This document shows, one piece after another, positions 27,451 to 38,999 of a stretch of DNA of 64,000 bases. Within the stretch, counting starts at the first letter, position 1; each line of letters starts with the position of its first letter. Below the pieces are notes generated by a model. The model worked only from the letters and a program-made list of their open reading frames with translations, was not told the DNA's origin and ran no database searches. The stretch is from Carnegiea gigantea (taxonomy: Eukaryota; Streptophyta; Magnoliopsida; Caryophyllales; Cactaceae). The position numbers and the translations under genes are program-made. Where the stretch lies: assembly GCA_029747015.1 (NCBI GenBank), contig JAKOGI010001273.1, positions 93,501-157,500 on the forward strand. The letters run 5' to 3'.

Positions 27451-30096
27451 AGATATATTATATATATATAATATATAATATATATATATATATATTATAT
27501 ATATATCTATATATATATATATATATATATCTGATCATTAGGTCCACCCTCCACCATCTTTTTTAAAAAAAAAAAAAAATTAATAACCAAATTGTTGGCA
27601 TATTCTTTTCTTTGCAGGAAAATACACCGACCAATATAAATAGACGTTGAACTTAATTTTTTTTTATAGAGATTCTTAAAACTTTACCGGTTGATATAGC
27701 TGATACCTACATTATAGGCAATGAAATGTAGGTAAGATTTCTTAATTTCATTCACGCCAATTGACTAGATATATTCTTACTTCTTTTTTAAAAAAAATAT
27801 TTTAAGGGTGACACTGGTCAATAGACATTTTACGTATGCGTATTGAAGAATATATCAGCCAAACTGCATTTTACACAATTCTTACCAGTACCTATTTAAG
27901 AATCTTACCTTTTGTGTCCTAGGTTCAGTTACCTTATTTTTTGGATGAGATCATTTTATATAAGAGTTATTGTGAGATGAATGCCTTTAGGATTGGCTTT
28001 TCTGAGGTCTTGCAGTGATTAATAATATTAATGTATTTTGGAGTGACTTTTTTAATTTAGGCGACTAATAATTCACCTAGCAGTGACTTTTATTACAGTC
28101 ACCCATAAATGTATTATTAGTCACCCCAATTACTATTAAAAGATATTATAAAATTATCTGTCTCATGATATATATTATGTAAGATGGTCTAATATATGAT
28201 TTATTGGGTTCAATGAAGTATTAGGATGCAAAAATGTCCTCATGTGGAGGAATTCATAGGACGCCAACAAGCTCTCTGTAGGCTTAGTTATGTTATGGGC
28301 TACGCCTTCATTGGATCTACTCTAAGCTAGTACTTATTTTCCCCCCTCCATCTGGCAGCAGCACTTGGATCCACCTTTTATGTACGGAAGGCCTAATTAT
28401 TAGGCAACTTGCTTTACGGAAAAAGAAAAGATTTTTGACGGTCAATAATTCCAACTGCATAGTTTTGGGACAAAATACTTCGACTTTTGAATTTAACCTC
28501 TAGCATGCTGACTTTTGAGGTTATAATTTTAATATATGGACATTAATTCAACGATGCTTTGACTCGTCAATTTAATTACAAAGTAATTTATTTGTCACAT
28601 ATGGGCAATGTTATTGGAAAAGTGAACAAAAATATAGTGTTCTTGTGCGATAAATAAGTTACCAAATTTTAACTTGATGGTAAAACTATCTATATATGAC
28701 TTAACAAGGGTATAGACAAAAAAATAATCTGGAATTTAAAAACCTTGAAGTGGTAGTTTACTTATCACATGTGAATTGTAGCTAAGAATTGAACATAAAT
28801 ACACAGTTCATATATAATAAATAAGCTATAATTTCATCACATTGGTAAGTCAAAAAGCATCTATATTTTGATAATTGTATATTCAAAATAAATAGGTGCA
28901 AAGGTTGGCCTGCTAGGGCACCAAATCTAAATATTAGATTATCTAATACACTTAAAAGTGATATTATTGGTGTCTATCCCAAAAAAGGAACCTGACAAAA
29001 CAAAGAAAGATATATACTTACAATTATAAACAACTTTTCCAAGTTAGGGCATAAATTCAGGAAGGAAAGCAACATATGAATTCTGTGACTATCAATTGCC
29101 CTCTCAATCCAGCGTAACTCCTTTAATTGAGCAAATTTGAATGTGTCACACTTCAAATATAGCCCAGATATAATAACTTCCTGGAATAACGAATTAAATA
29201 AATTAAATCAAACAATTAAGAAATAAAACAAAATATACTACATGGGTTAAAACAAGAGTTCAAGGATCTAAGAAATGTACCTGATAACTCCAGGCACAAA
29301 TTGTTGCACAGGTGACATTCATCAAGGAGGATAAAAGCAAAAGAGGGGAACTTCCAAGGTGCTTAGAACGAGCACCTTGCCTGAAGTCTAGCATCACTTC
29401 TTTTAACATGTATCGATCTTGACCATCCACCAAAATCCATGGCCGAGGCCCTCTATAACAAAAGGATTCAAGGTTCGGAGTATCCAAATGAAGTGTACTC
29501 AGTTGCAAACAGTCGACAACGCCAAGCTTCATAACCTTAGGGGCGGAGATATGCAACGAGTGCATACCTTTGCATCCCTCGATCTGCAAGTTCTCGAGAA
29601 AGTTGAAGTTTGTCACCAAAGATGACACGATGGAATACGTCAAATGGCTGACAGATTTTAAATGTAGGGTTTTCACATAGAATGTGGAGCTAATCGGAGG
29701 AGAAGACGTAGCAAATTGACCAGTACTCGGCTTGAGGCTTAAGTCGAACATGGGTGGAGATTTTTCTTGCGGTCTGTAGAAGTTTAGACGGAGCTGCCGG
29801 TTTCCTAAGACAGAAGCAAAAAGGAAATTTTTTGCACCCAATTGGTAAAAGAGGTTCCAAGGATACCTTGTTGGATCGCAATCGCCGATATGATCCAAGA
29901 AGCTTGTTAGTGAGCCATATAAATCATGGATTCCTCCATTCTGAGCCAATACTGTATCCCAGAAATCTCTCCATTCCTTTGACCACAGTCTCATTGTCGC
30001 TGCATGTGGGTAAGACAGAAAGTGGATTATCAGGCAAATAAGCTCGATTGGCAATGTGGTCAATAATTCATCATCAGTGCTGCGAAAGTCCTCCAT
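26613..30096 (-). CDS. F-box/LRR (FBD-like) protein, three exons
   Basis: Likely host gene. Exons on the minus strand: 30096-29281, 29180-29022 and 26867-26613, with GT/AG borders (CAG|GTACAT, CCAG|GAAG, ATT|GTAAGT, TTCAG|GTTG). Phases are kept, giving about 409 residues, normal for the plant F-box/FBD/LRR family. Residues 13-50 form a divergent F-box (LPIELICLIIHFL, then LWSKEWRDFW), which would bind SKP1 in an SCF ubiquitin ligase. Leucine-rich strands follow at about 140-270 (VKTLHLKSVSHL, LENLQIEGCKGMHSLHI, LSTLHLDTPNLESF). Exon 2 has ELRWIERA and LNLCPNLEKLFI, and exon 3 LANLEVVKIEGCKD, as in FBD-region starts. The last exon contains a perfect 28-bp tandem duplication that shifts the frame and replaces the C-terminus. 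Intron 2 is 2.15 kb with a TA array. Target unknown. Either a gene with a variant tail or a recent pseudogene. Confidence 0.75.
26677..26732 (-). repeat. 28-bp perfect tandem duplication in the last F-box exon
   Basis: Two exact copies of a 28-bp unit beginning TGAATGCATCTAGCAGAGAT on the plus strand. As 28 is not a multiple of three, the frame after it changes. With the duplication the protein ends at 26613 (VDKP stop); with one copy the frame would run on to a stop at 26501. Confidence 0.95.
27401..27531. repeat. TA-rich microsatellite in intron 2 of the F-box gene
   Basis: About 130 bp of TA dinucleotides broken by AGA, TTA and TCT. Length-variable DNA inside an intron. Confidence 0.9.
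28010..28130. repeat. Imperfect inverted repeat in intron 2 (possible MITE)
   Basis: AGTGATTAATAATATTAATG near 28013 and AATGTATTATTAGTCACC near 28110 are roughly inverted, with GTGACTTTTTTA and AGTGACTTTTATTA inside. It could fold as a stem of about 20 bp with loop. No target duplication recognised; family unknown. Confidence 0.3.
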
Positions 30097-30181
30097 TGAT
30101 GTAGGATTGACTTAGAAGAAATTAGAAATGAGCCTATGTGTGTGGAATAATATTGAATGATCTTTGTCCTTAACTGTCTCT

Positions 30182-30190
30182 ATTATATAT
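30182..30190 (-). promoter_or_regulatory. Probable TATA box of the F-box gene
   Basis: On the minus strand TATATAATA about 86-94 bases upstream of the ATG at 30096, preceded by CTA. Distance allows a 5' UTR of about 55-60 bases. No other element recognised. Confidence 0.5.
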
Positions 30191-30199
30191 AGTATTTCC

Positions 30200-32950
30200 A
30201 CTAGGCTTGGGAGCCCATTTCTTTGTTTAGTTTTCTTTTCTGATGGGGTGTATAATACTTTATATTTTTCTTATAGTTGTAGTACACTATGTTTAATTAT
30301 CAATTTTAAAAAAATCTAAAAGAAATTCTTTAATTAAAAAGATAGGTATGAATTTAATCTTGTTCTCAATTTGATCATAGATCATTTGATTAATTATTGC
30401 TTCATGTTATTTTTTGTTATTTTGTTGCCTCTTTTTATTAAAAAATGTTCTACCAAATTCTATTGACTTGTCAATGATTAAGCTGTTATTTTTTTGATGG
30501 CATTGTATTTGCGTACTTTTTTGTACAATGTATCTTTGACTTTTCTTTTTTTTAATTTTTTTTTGGGGTAGGATAATCATTCTATTGCGTAGTTAATGTC
30601 GACGTCATTCAGCTTAATAAGCGCTCATTTCTGCTTAGGGCAAGTTTGACAGTGTTTTGGGTTGGAATTGATCAAGTTGAATGTTGAATTATTTTGGATT
30701 AAAGTTAAGTTTGATACTACTAACCATTCGTTAATGACCAGTTTTAACGGTATAAGTGATAGCAGTTAGAAAGTTTTAGGTTGCTGCAGTTTCTGGCTTA
30801 GATAATGTTTTCGACTTAGATAGTGTTTTCAATCTAGAGTAGAAAGGATGTGTTCCCAACTTTGAATGGTGGAACTTGAGAGGAAGTGATTCCCATCGTG
30901 AGAACTCGTAAAGAATTCTAAAAGGAAGCAAGTGAAGTTTGCTCCTTAGAGAGCCTTTAATGCTTAAATTAGAGAGGGAATTTGGAATAGAGAAATAAGG
31001 TAAAGAAACAATTAGATTGCTTAGCTTGCCCTTAATGTTGATTCCAACATTGCTGATAGGGCCGTAAGGGTACGGTGGTATTGTAGCAAATCAAAATCAT
31101 CTCTCACATAAACTAGTTTAAGCTATCAGGTTATATTCCTCAAGATAGGCTAAGCGAATCAAAATTTGCAAATGAAATTGAATTATCCTACTTATGTAAT
31201 CTAACAGGTAAACAACTAAGGAATTTAATCAGATCAAGTAATTTTCCAACTCAAGAATTAGTCAAGCGTCTCTTCTTTAGATGGTAAGTCCAAAATCGAT
31301 AATCGAATTATCAAACCCCTCTTTCAAGGTGAAATGAAATTCTTAAATATAATCAACTACCATTTCTCCATGGTTTTAGATTAATCTAAAATCATTAAGA
31401 ATGCGATCATCAAATCTTAGGGCTTTCTTAAATGGTGAGTCTTTCTCAAGATCTCACACACTTAAATTGAATTTTAATTTTCCAACATCTAGTTTCACTT
31501 TTTACTTCTTTACCAAATATCTAAAACGAGCGAGAAATTGATCAAGTTTCTTTCTAGCAAACCAACGTCTAAAATTCAATAGAATAAACCCAGTAAATTT
31601 AAAGGACTTTTAGATCAAAACCAGAATTGGTTCAATCACAAGAATTCAACTCAATTCTAAGATTAATAATTCAAAATTTAACATAAAAATCAATACTAAT
31701 ATGAAAAGTATAAAAATCTAAAGATAAAAAAGAAGAGAAGGGAGAGGAATTGCTCAGCCGATGCGTACCTGTATAGGTAGATGCAAACCCCACCCGGAAT
31801 CCTTGCATATCTTCACATTCAACTTGCTCTCAACTCTCTAATATAAATCTAAATCCTAACTAGATGATGATTGTTGAAGAGTGAATTGGAATAGGATAAT
31901 GAATGAAGCATTAAAATGTGACTTTTATCACTGAAATCAAGTATGCAAACTGCAACATGGAACATGAATAGGCACGAAAGAATCCAGTAGGCTCGGGGGT
32001 GACCCCCACTACGGTTTGATTATGGGGCCCTTTGTCCTGGTGGCTCTCCCTTTTTTAACTTGCTGCTTCTTGGATTTCCCTGGACCGTGGTTCTAGCCAC
32101 AATTTGTCCGTGTCGAGTGTCTTTGGTCCTCCTTGCCATCTTCTTTGATCTACAAGGCCTCTAAATCTTCATTCAACTCACATAATTGGGCTCATAAAGT
32201 GAAAATTTGCAAACTATGAAAATGAGCGAAGCCAAGTGTAATAGTAGAAATAAGGGCAGAAGTCATACAATTAAGCATACCAACACTCTAAAATGACTCT
32301 AGAACATTTATGAAATTCTATACAAATATGACATTCATCAGTTGCCTACATAGAATTTGGAGGAAATCTATCAACGATTCTATACTAGTATTCTAGTCCT
32401 ACTTGTATTAGATTTCTTTCTTAAATACTTTTATTCTCTATGTATTTTCCTCTTTCTGGGAGATTTAATTGAGATTACTGGATTAGGATCTCATCTCTTT
32501 TTCCCCCTAGTGCAGGCTTGGTTAAGACTATCATGAATGCAATTGGGCCAAGTTTCCTTTGAACTTCTCGTAGAGTACACTCCAACACTCAAAGGCGGAA
32601 TATTCATAAATAATTTAAACTTTCTGAACAGACTAGCTTCACATGTAGATTAATATTTAGGGCCCAATCTTCTGGATCCAACCTAAATTAGATGGAATTA
32701 GGCGTAAATCAAATAATCTTAATTTTGGTATTGACTTGGATTTAGATTAGGTTATTAAGTTTTAGGTTGTCATTTTTTCTAGATGGATAAAAATCTCCTT
32801 CTATTGGATCGCTGCGATAGGATGACCAAGTGAAGTTTAGTTGCAGAGGATCGATCGGGAGTAACAACGGGACGAGCCCCAACATCCTAAGTGTCTAATT
32901 GCTTTCCTACATATACATCCAAATCTTGGTCTACAAAATAATCAAAGCAT
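30200..32950. other. Intergenic DNA, partly retrotransposon-like
   Basis: 30200-31000 is AT-rich with nothing recognised. 31000-32345 resembles non-coding flanks of plant LTR elements: long A-rich text, a run ending in AGAAGAGAAGGGAGAGGAATTG-like purines near 31730, GC-rich text at 31760-32150 (for example CGGGGGTGACCCCC near 31996, a short palindrome), and GACATTCATCA near 32330. Style resembles the block at 57000-58924. No ends or coding domain found, so this stays unassigned. Confidence 0.3.
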
Positions 32951-33088
32951 ATATTATACACCCGAGTGTATGTACTCTCATATGACATATAAATAGTTAT
33001 ATATTAAAATATAAAATATGTGACAAATACACCCAAAAAATATATAAAATAGATATGAGAGCATATGCTCCTGGGTGTATATAATAAA
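32951..33088. mobile_element. Small inverted-repeat MITE of about 138 bp
   Basis: The left arm (ATATTATACACCCGAGTG..., to ACTCTCATATG) and right arm (CATATGCTC preceded by ATATGAGAG, then CTGGGTGTATATAATA) pair over about 33 bp around an AT-rich loop of about 65 bp. TA is next to both ends, as for Stowaway/mariner-like MITEs, but the AT-rich context makes the duplication unprovable. No coding capacity. Confidence 0.55.
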
Positions 33089-33355
33089 TTGCCCAAAATA
33101 ATGGGAAAAAAATCTATGCCACTCATACTCCAAGTACTTGTACATGAGATTGCGATATGTATTGAACAAGAACTTCCTATTTTTGTTTGAGTAGTAATAA
33201 ATGTCTTCCCACAAAATACCCTTAAATGTCTTGCGTCATCTTAAAATAACATATTTTATAATTAAAACAATCAAATTTTCAGTGATTACACTTCGTTATA
33301 AATTGCTAATTTTAAATATTTGTCGGTTATGGCAACGAAGTATTAAATGACACTT

Positions 33356-33572
33356 TGTCGGAGTATGAAAGTGGGCATTGTCTCAGATAGATACAATGAA
33401 AGAATATAAAAGTGAATATTGTCCCACACTGATAAAATTAAATGGTTTGAGTATTTATATAAATTTGTGAGTTACCTCACCCATCACCAATTGGTTTTGG
33501 ATTGGAACCTCATTTGAATTTACATGCATGACTTTTAGTTAATTGCCCAATTGATATGTAAAATCTAAGACA
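33356..33572 (+). mobile_element. Solo LTR, 217 bp, relative of the LTR at 21432
   Basis: Begins TGTCGGAGTATGAAAGTGGG and ends TCTAAGACA. Aligns over its whole length with 21432-21647, including the doubled GTGGGCATTGTCCCACA-type phrase, the block GGAACCTCATTTGAATTTAC and the tail TTAATTGCCCAATT. No PBS or PPT next to it, so a solo LTR. ACACT occurs at 33350 and 33570, overlapping the LTR end, so the target duplication is unclear. Confidence 0.65.
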
Positions 33573-36225
33573 CTCTAATTGTAACATGACCCTATACGGG
33601 AGGGCATGTGCTACGCGTATTTTTAGAATTATAGTAAATTATGGATACATAGAAGATAATTCATATAATTTATAAGTTGTAATATACTTCTGCTATTTGA
33701 TCGTACCATTTTTTTCAGTTTAAAAATATTATAATATGATTTTTAGATCAAAACAAGACATATAAAAAGTATATTATAGCAAGACATTTATCATTTTACT
33801 TTTGGTTATTTCTACTCACTGCAATTGCCCCGGACAGCCTCTGTCAACTTAACCCATTGCAAGATTTTGGTGTTATTTTGATGCTTTAATCCGTTCTTCC
33901 TGTGGAGAGCGGTCATGAAGGTTAAAAATTGTGGCTCCATAAATGCTAAATTTCGATTAGTCAAAGGATAAAACAAAAAATAGTTGGGACCTTTTGTACT
34001 GTGGTTCGTGAATCACCTAACATGCATGGTACCATGCATGTTTTCTTGCTTCTTGTCAGAGCTGAAGTAGGAAAAAGGCAGCCATGAATTCCTTAAGCTT
34101 TTGGTGCAAATTATCTTTTTATTATACCGTGTTATAAATTTGAAAAATTAAATTAACTGTCAGTATTACGGCCCCTCGCTAAATTATAATAACGTAGGCT
34201 CTGACTTTACTCTGATCCCCGACCTTCTTGCATTCTTAGTTCCTACCTTTGCAAGGTGGTTAGGTTTATTCTATTGTTTCTTGAGGTGGCCACCCTTTTT
34301 TTTGGGGGGGGGGGAATGTCTTAGCATTGCGAATATTTTGATAGTTGGCAATTAGTCAATATTTCATCAATGCCCGTGAAATATTCGGTTAAAATTTCTA
34401 AAGTCAGGATGAAAGTTTGGACATAAATTTTTGTAAATCACTCGCCTCTGTTAAATTGTGGTTTGATCACCATTAGTGAGTTCAAAGATCAAAGTGTTGG
34501 CCAAGTTAAGATTCAAAGACCCAAGAAGGTGAAGAGGATGCATTCAATGTTGGAAAGTTATGGCTAAATCAATGGCAAAAAGAGAGGAATAACACTGTGT
34601 CGTTGTATACCATTGTCTTGAAAGCGATTTCGGCTCGATCGAGGTGCAAATCAAGTTTGCTGATCGCTTCTCAAGGTTAACACAATGAGTCTATGAACAC
34701 GCGCACGCAAGGCTAGAGACTTAGAACACATAGTGTATCAGTTGCCCAGAAAAGAAGAGAGAACAGTAGAAGAGGAGAAGAGAAGAAGAGATGATGTTGA
34801 GCTAGGAAAAAAGAGAGCCTCATGTCAATTGCTAAATATGGCTGCTTGACTGCTAAAAATAGTTTCTACTTGAGCCAAACATGGAGGAAAATCAACGCAC
34901 AATGGCTGACCAGGAATGCCAACGGATAAAAATAGAAGTTATTTTCTCCAAAACGATTAGCAAACGAGGCCCAAACCCAAACCCAAACCCAAACTCAGCC
35001 CATGACCATGTTGCGCCACGCCCGGATTGGACCGGCCAGGCAGCGCGCGTGTGTGTGGCAGTGACTCTTTCCCCACACCACTGTAGAAACCAAGTCCAAT
35101 GTTACTCAACAAGCCTAAAGAAAGAAGGCAAAGATAAACTCCACTCCAATTCCCAAAACCACTTATGTGGAACAAAGGGGACGGGAAAACCAAGGGCTAG
35201 TTGCCATTACACACAACATCCAAGTGAATTCACTTCCTTCTAATACCACAAACTTGTTAAATAACTTAGATTTAATTATATTGACATTTAATATGCAACA
35301 TTTATACTAGACTTAATGATGTTAACTAATTATCCAAGGGATGGTTTAATGAAATATGACTTATCTTCTGACGAGAATGTGTGTATTAAAATCTCCCTAG
35401 AAAAATAGTGAAATTTTCTTTCTCCATGCTCGCCCTTCCGTCCCCTGGGCATTTCCCTGTGTATCTGGGATGCTCATGTGAGATAAGAGCCTCTAGATAG
35501 GCCAATTTACCCATAAACATATAAAAATTGGCCTTAATTGTAATCGATTACTTAATCAGAGTTGCTATAAATTTGATCCAATCTAAGTATGAGAACAATA
35601 AAATAGTGCCATTTCAGCAATAGATTCGGTTAATTGAATTCAACCTAAACAAATTTTATATGATAAAACGTGCGCGACCATGTTGATCTAGTGCAAATTA
35701 GAACAATTGGAAATGATAAAATGCACCTGACTTTGTCCATCCAATTAAGTTGACCAGTTATGTTAATTCACTACTATGACAATATCTAAATTAGCACAAT
35801 CTGAAATTAATTTAAGCACTGTACTCAACGCATGTAAGTTTTTCTCAATCCCTTGGTATACATCAAATTTCGAACAATGTTTTTAATTCTGTTGGTTTAC
35901 TTTGATTGGCATGCCTAATAGAAATTTTCTTCCCCATCAATCCATTCTTCTTTGTGACACTGTGGACAATTTCCAAAGAATTTGGCTAAATTATTCTAGA
36001 GAAACGAGAGGGAATTGAAAGTGGGACATATGATGAAGAAGAGTTATAACATTTATTTGTTCTGAAAGCGAGTGTTGAGATGCATACCTTTTGATTGGGT
36101 CATGGCTTCATCTTATCACATTAACCGTAACTCGAAGCAAGCTTCTTTGACTTGCCCATCTGAATTAAATCTTGGATCCCCCCCCCCAAAAAACTTTTAG
36201 CCGGTTAGATTGTAACCACATCACC
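33573..36225. other. Intergenic DNA without an identified gene
   Basis: No convincing gene. 34970-34995 is a short CCCAAA hexamer array (about four units), not telomeric CCCTAAA. A 120-codon plus-strand frame (34881-35243) runs over it but has low-complexity start and no family resemblance. 34290-34316 and 36180-36196 hold T/G and C/A homopolymer junctions. Confidence 0.4.
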
Positions 36226-36233
36226 ATATTGAA

Positions 36234-36704
36234 TAGGGGTGACAATGGGACGAGTACCTATTGAATTAAACGGCTCGGCCCTGTTTAAAATATGGTCAAT
36301 AAAGGGTCGGGTCAATAATGGAATGGGTCAATAGTAGGCCGGCCTATTAAGGTATATTAACAAGCCGAACCAGGTCGGCCCGTTAACGACCCGTTTAGTG
36401 ATCCATTATTTTTTCAAGTTGCTTGACGTACTAGCTTACATATTTAGATTAACTAAGCTTATTACCAGTACTTTACACATAACAATAATTATTATACATA
36501 GTGTTTTTGTGTAACTTTGTTCCATTTTAAAACAGGCCAAGAGCAGGCCATCTATGGGCTGGTCCGACTGGACCCAACCCGTTTATTTACACAGAAGGTC
36601 CGACCTGACCCAAATAATTAACGACCTGAATATGACCCGATCCTGTTCACTTTGTAAAAGTGTTGGCCCTAACCCAACCCGATTTAATTCATTGCCCACC
36701 CCTA
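36234..36704. mobile_element. hAT-type MITE, 471 bp
   Basis: Ends TAGGGGTGACAATGGG and, on the other strand, TAGGGGTGGGCAATG are the inverted termini common in hAT elements. Flanking 8-mers ATATTGAA (36226-36233) and CTATTGAA (36705-36712) match at 7 of 8 positions, the target size of hAT. Subterminal text is rich in GGGTCGGGTC / GACCCAACCC words on both sides. No transposase, so it depended on a hAT transposase elsewhere. Confidence 0.85.
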
Positions 36705-36938
36705 CTATTGAATGTCTATGGGGCATGAAGATTTCAACTAGCTAAGGTAGATAAGATATTTAACAGTCGCATAGATAGTTTCAAATTCATCAAGTTGTGT
36801 TTGGATACACACTTGTATTTGGTATAAGAGAAGAGTTCTAGGACCAAATATAAGAAGAAAAGTGAAACTTTTGCATGCTCCCTATCTTATGTCGTGTATA
36901 TAAAAGCATGCCTATATATATGTTGATATATAAAATTG

Positions 36939-37278
36939 TTAGAGGATAAACCTGGCTCTGATATCATATTCAAAAACCATCTCAACAAAAAACTTAAGCT
37001 TTCAAGAACAATCTCAACCAAAAGTTTAAGCTTATGGTTGAAAGTTCAGGAATAGGTTTATTCTCTAATACGCCCCCTCACGCAAATGCCCTTTAGACTG
37101 GAAGCATGGGTGCTGCAAAGGCTCCCCCTACCTTACGCAATAAATCAATATGGGGGCTACTGAGATTTGAACTTGAGACATCTCCCTTAGAAAGACTCTG
37201 ATATCATATTCAAAGATCAACTCAACTAAAAGCTTAAACTTATGGTTGATAGCTCAGGAATAGGTTTATCCTCTAACA
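36939..37278 (-). mobile_element. TRIM-like mini LTR retrotransposon
   Basis: On the minus strand: LTR from 37278 (TGTTAGAGGATAAACC), a PBS-like TGATATCAGAGTC at 37194-37206, an interior of about 110 bp, a purine tract GCGTGAGGGGGCG at 37071-37083, then a second LTR from 37070 (TATTAGAGAATAAACC) downwards. The second LTR has an internal duplication of about 35 bp (AAGCTTAAACTTTTGGTTGAG / AAGCTTAAGTTTTTTGTTGAG type) and is followed by another TGATATCAGAGCC and an inverted copy of the LTR start ending at 36939. There is no coding capacity, as in TRIMs, which are moved by the enzymes of other elements. Confidence 0.65.
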
Positions 37279-37299
37279 AAAATGTTGATCCCATATATA

Positions 37300-37760
37300 G
37301 TGAAATACTTATACAATTTATGTTATTTTGCTCCAGTAAGACCTGCTCATATGATGTAATATTAATTCAATTTACTTTATTAATGTCTTGGGACAAATGG
37401 TGCTAATTTGTTGATATAAAAAATGCTTAGCATGGCATGGATTATTAAATGTTTATTAGTGCATTCGTTGATTGTTCATCATGAGATGTTTGTTAATAAG
37501 TTAAATGCTCATTACATATGAAGCAATTTTTCATCACTAAACAAATACTATTTTGTTTGTCTGAATAAATGCTTGTTAGTGTACTTGTAAAATGCTTATT
37601 GGCTTAAGTTTGTTACACTCTTGAAAATTTAATTAAAATTTGAGAAAATATGTAAAGTCATTTAATATGCTTACCATAGAAGGGTTATAACGGAACTCTT
37701 ACTAGCACATCTATAGAATTAGATGTACCCTTCTATAGACGTTAGGCTAATATACCTTAT
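37300..37760. other. AT-rich intergenic DNA
   Basis: Short gap before the LINE fragment; words like AATGCTTATTAGTG recur loosely. Nothing else seen. Confidence 0.4.
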
Positions 37761-38663
37761 ATTTAAGACTAAACGGGTGGGAGCCAAAGTAAGAGAAATT
37801 GATGGGTATAAACTCTGGCGTTCAGAATTTAGTAGAGCTAAAAATGGAGCTGCTATTATGGCTGGTAAGGAGTTGGCTGATCAAGTGGTAGAGGTGAAGC
37901 ACAAGAGTGGCCCGTATTATGTCAATTAAGTTAGTGATGCAGTTAGAAATCCTCAATGCAGTAAGTGTTTGTGCATCTCAATTAGGTTTGACGAATGAAG
38001 TTAAGCGATAATTTATGGAGGACTTCGCTGAGGTTATTCAGAGCATACCTCAGAGTGAGAAACGTTTTTTAGGAGGTGAAACCAATGGGCATATTGGTAC
38101 AAAAGCATATGGGCTTAGTACGACGCAAGGAAGTTTTGGTTATGGGGAAAAAGTAATAGAGGGTGTCAATTCTAAATTGTACGATTGCTTATAAATTGAT
38201 GTCACTCATTTTAAGAAGAGGGACGACACTTGGTGACCTTTAAAAGTGACATCACAAAGACTCAAATTAACTAGTCTTTAATCAGAGAGCGAACAATAGG
38301 AGGATGTGTAAGGATTTTAAAATGATATCAAGTGAATATCTGGGGACACAACATAGGTTATTGGTGATGGATGTGGATATTAAAAGTTCCGAGATGGATA
38401 AGAGAAGGATTGTGGATCTTAGAGTTAGATGGTAAAATCTTACGAAGGAGACTATAACAAAATTATTAGATAAGATTAAAGTAGAAGGGAGCTAGAAACA
38501 AGTAGAGGATGTAGACAAAATGTGGAAAGCAATGATAGAGTGCATTTGGAGGTACATTTATAAGAAACAGAGGCGGAATAAAACAAGCTTGGTAGTGGAA
38601 TGAGGAGATAAAACAAAAACTCAAGGAGAAATAAGAAGCTTACGCTGCATTCGTCAATAGTAA
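37761..38663 (+). pseudogene. LINE ORF2, endonuclease region (left part)
   Basis: Fragment of an L1-type plant LINE reading plus strand, 5'-truncated. The apurinic endonuclease region is recognisable in pieces: REIDGYKLWRSEFSRAKNG, KELADQVVEVKHKSGPYY, then in other frames LTNEVKR, HIGTK, ATYFKKRDD-like and DHRLLVMDV-like wording, and LLDKIKVEGSWKQVEDV just before the break. Many stops and frameshifts. It stops inside EAYAAFVNS at 38663 where CACTA-2 starts, and the LINE resumes at 45582. LINE endonuclease nicks the target to prime reverse transcription; this copy is dead. Confidence 0.7.
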
Positions 38664-38990
38664 CACTACAAAAACGTTGCTCAGCTCCGACGGACAAAGC
38701 GACGCGTCAGACAGCGTCGGAAAAATTGCTGACAAACCGACGGAATTCAGACGAATTCCGACGGAATTTTAAATTTCCGACGGATTTTCCGACGTCAGAA
38801 AATCCGACGGAAATTCCGACGGAATTCCGTCGGAATTCGGGCTGTTCGACGGAATTTCCGTCGGACTTCCGTCGGAAATTCCGGCGGAACAGGATTCCGT
38901 CGTAATTTCCGACGGAATTCCGTCAGAATCCGTCGGAATCCGTCGATTATTCCGTCGGAATTCCGCGCGGATCTCGAGCTGCCTAATTTG
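38664..38990. repeat. Subterminal palindromic repeat array of CACTA-2
   Basis: About a dozen direct and inverted copies of TTCCGACGGAATTCCGTC and shorter parts (CCGACGGA, TCCGTCGGA) after the terminus. CACTA subterminal repeats of this sort are the binding sites of the TNPA-type protein. Strongly GC-rich and CpG-rich compared with its surroundings. Confidence 0.9.
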
Positions 38991-38999
38991 CCCGACTTT

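Noticed and set aside
34970..34995. CCCAAA hexamer array as interstitial telomere repeat
   Set aside because: The plant telomere unit is CCCTAAA; this is a 6-mer of only about four units.
34881..35243. 120-codon plus-strand frame as a small gene
   Set aside because: No domain, covers a hexamer repeat, no splice or promoter signal, and a similar-sized frame exists on the other strand.
38664..38990. CRISPR-like array
   Set aside because: The repeats are contiguous, inverted and variable in length, with no unique spacers, and sit next to a CACTA terminus in plant DNA.
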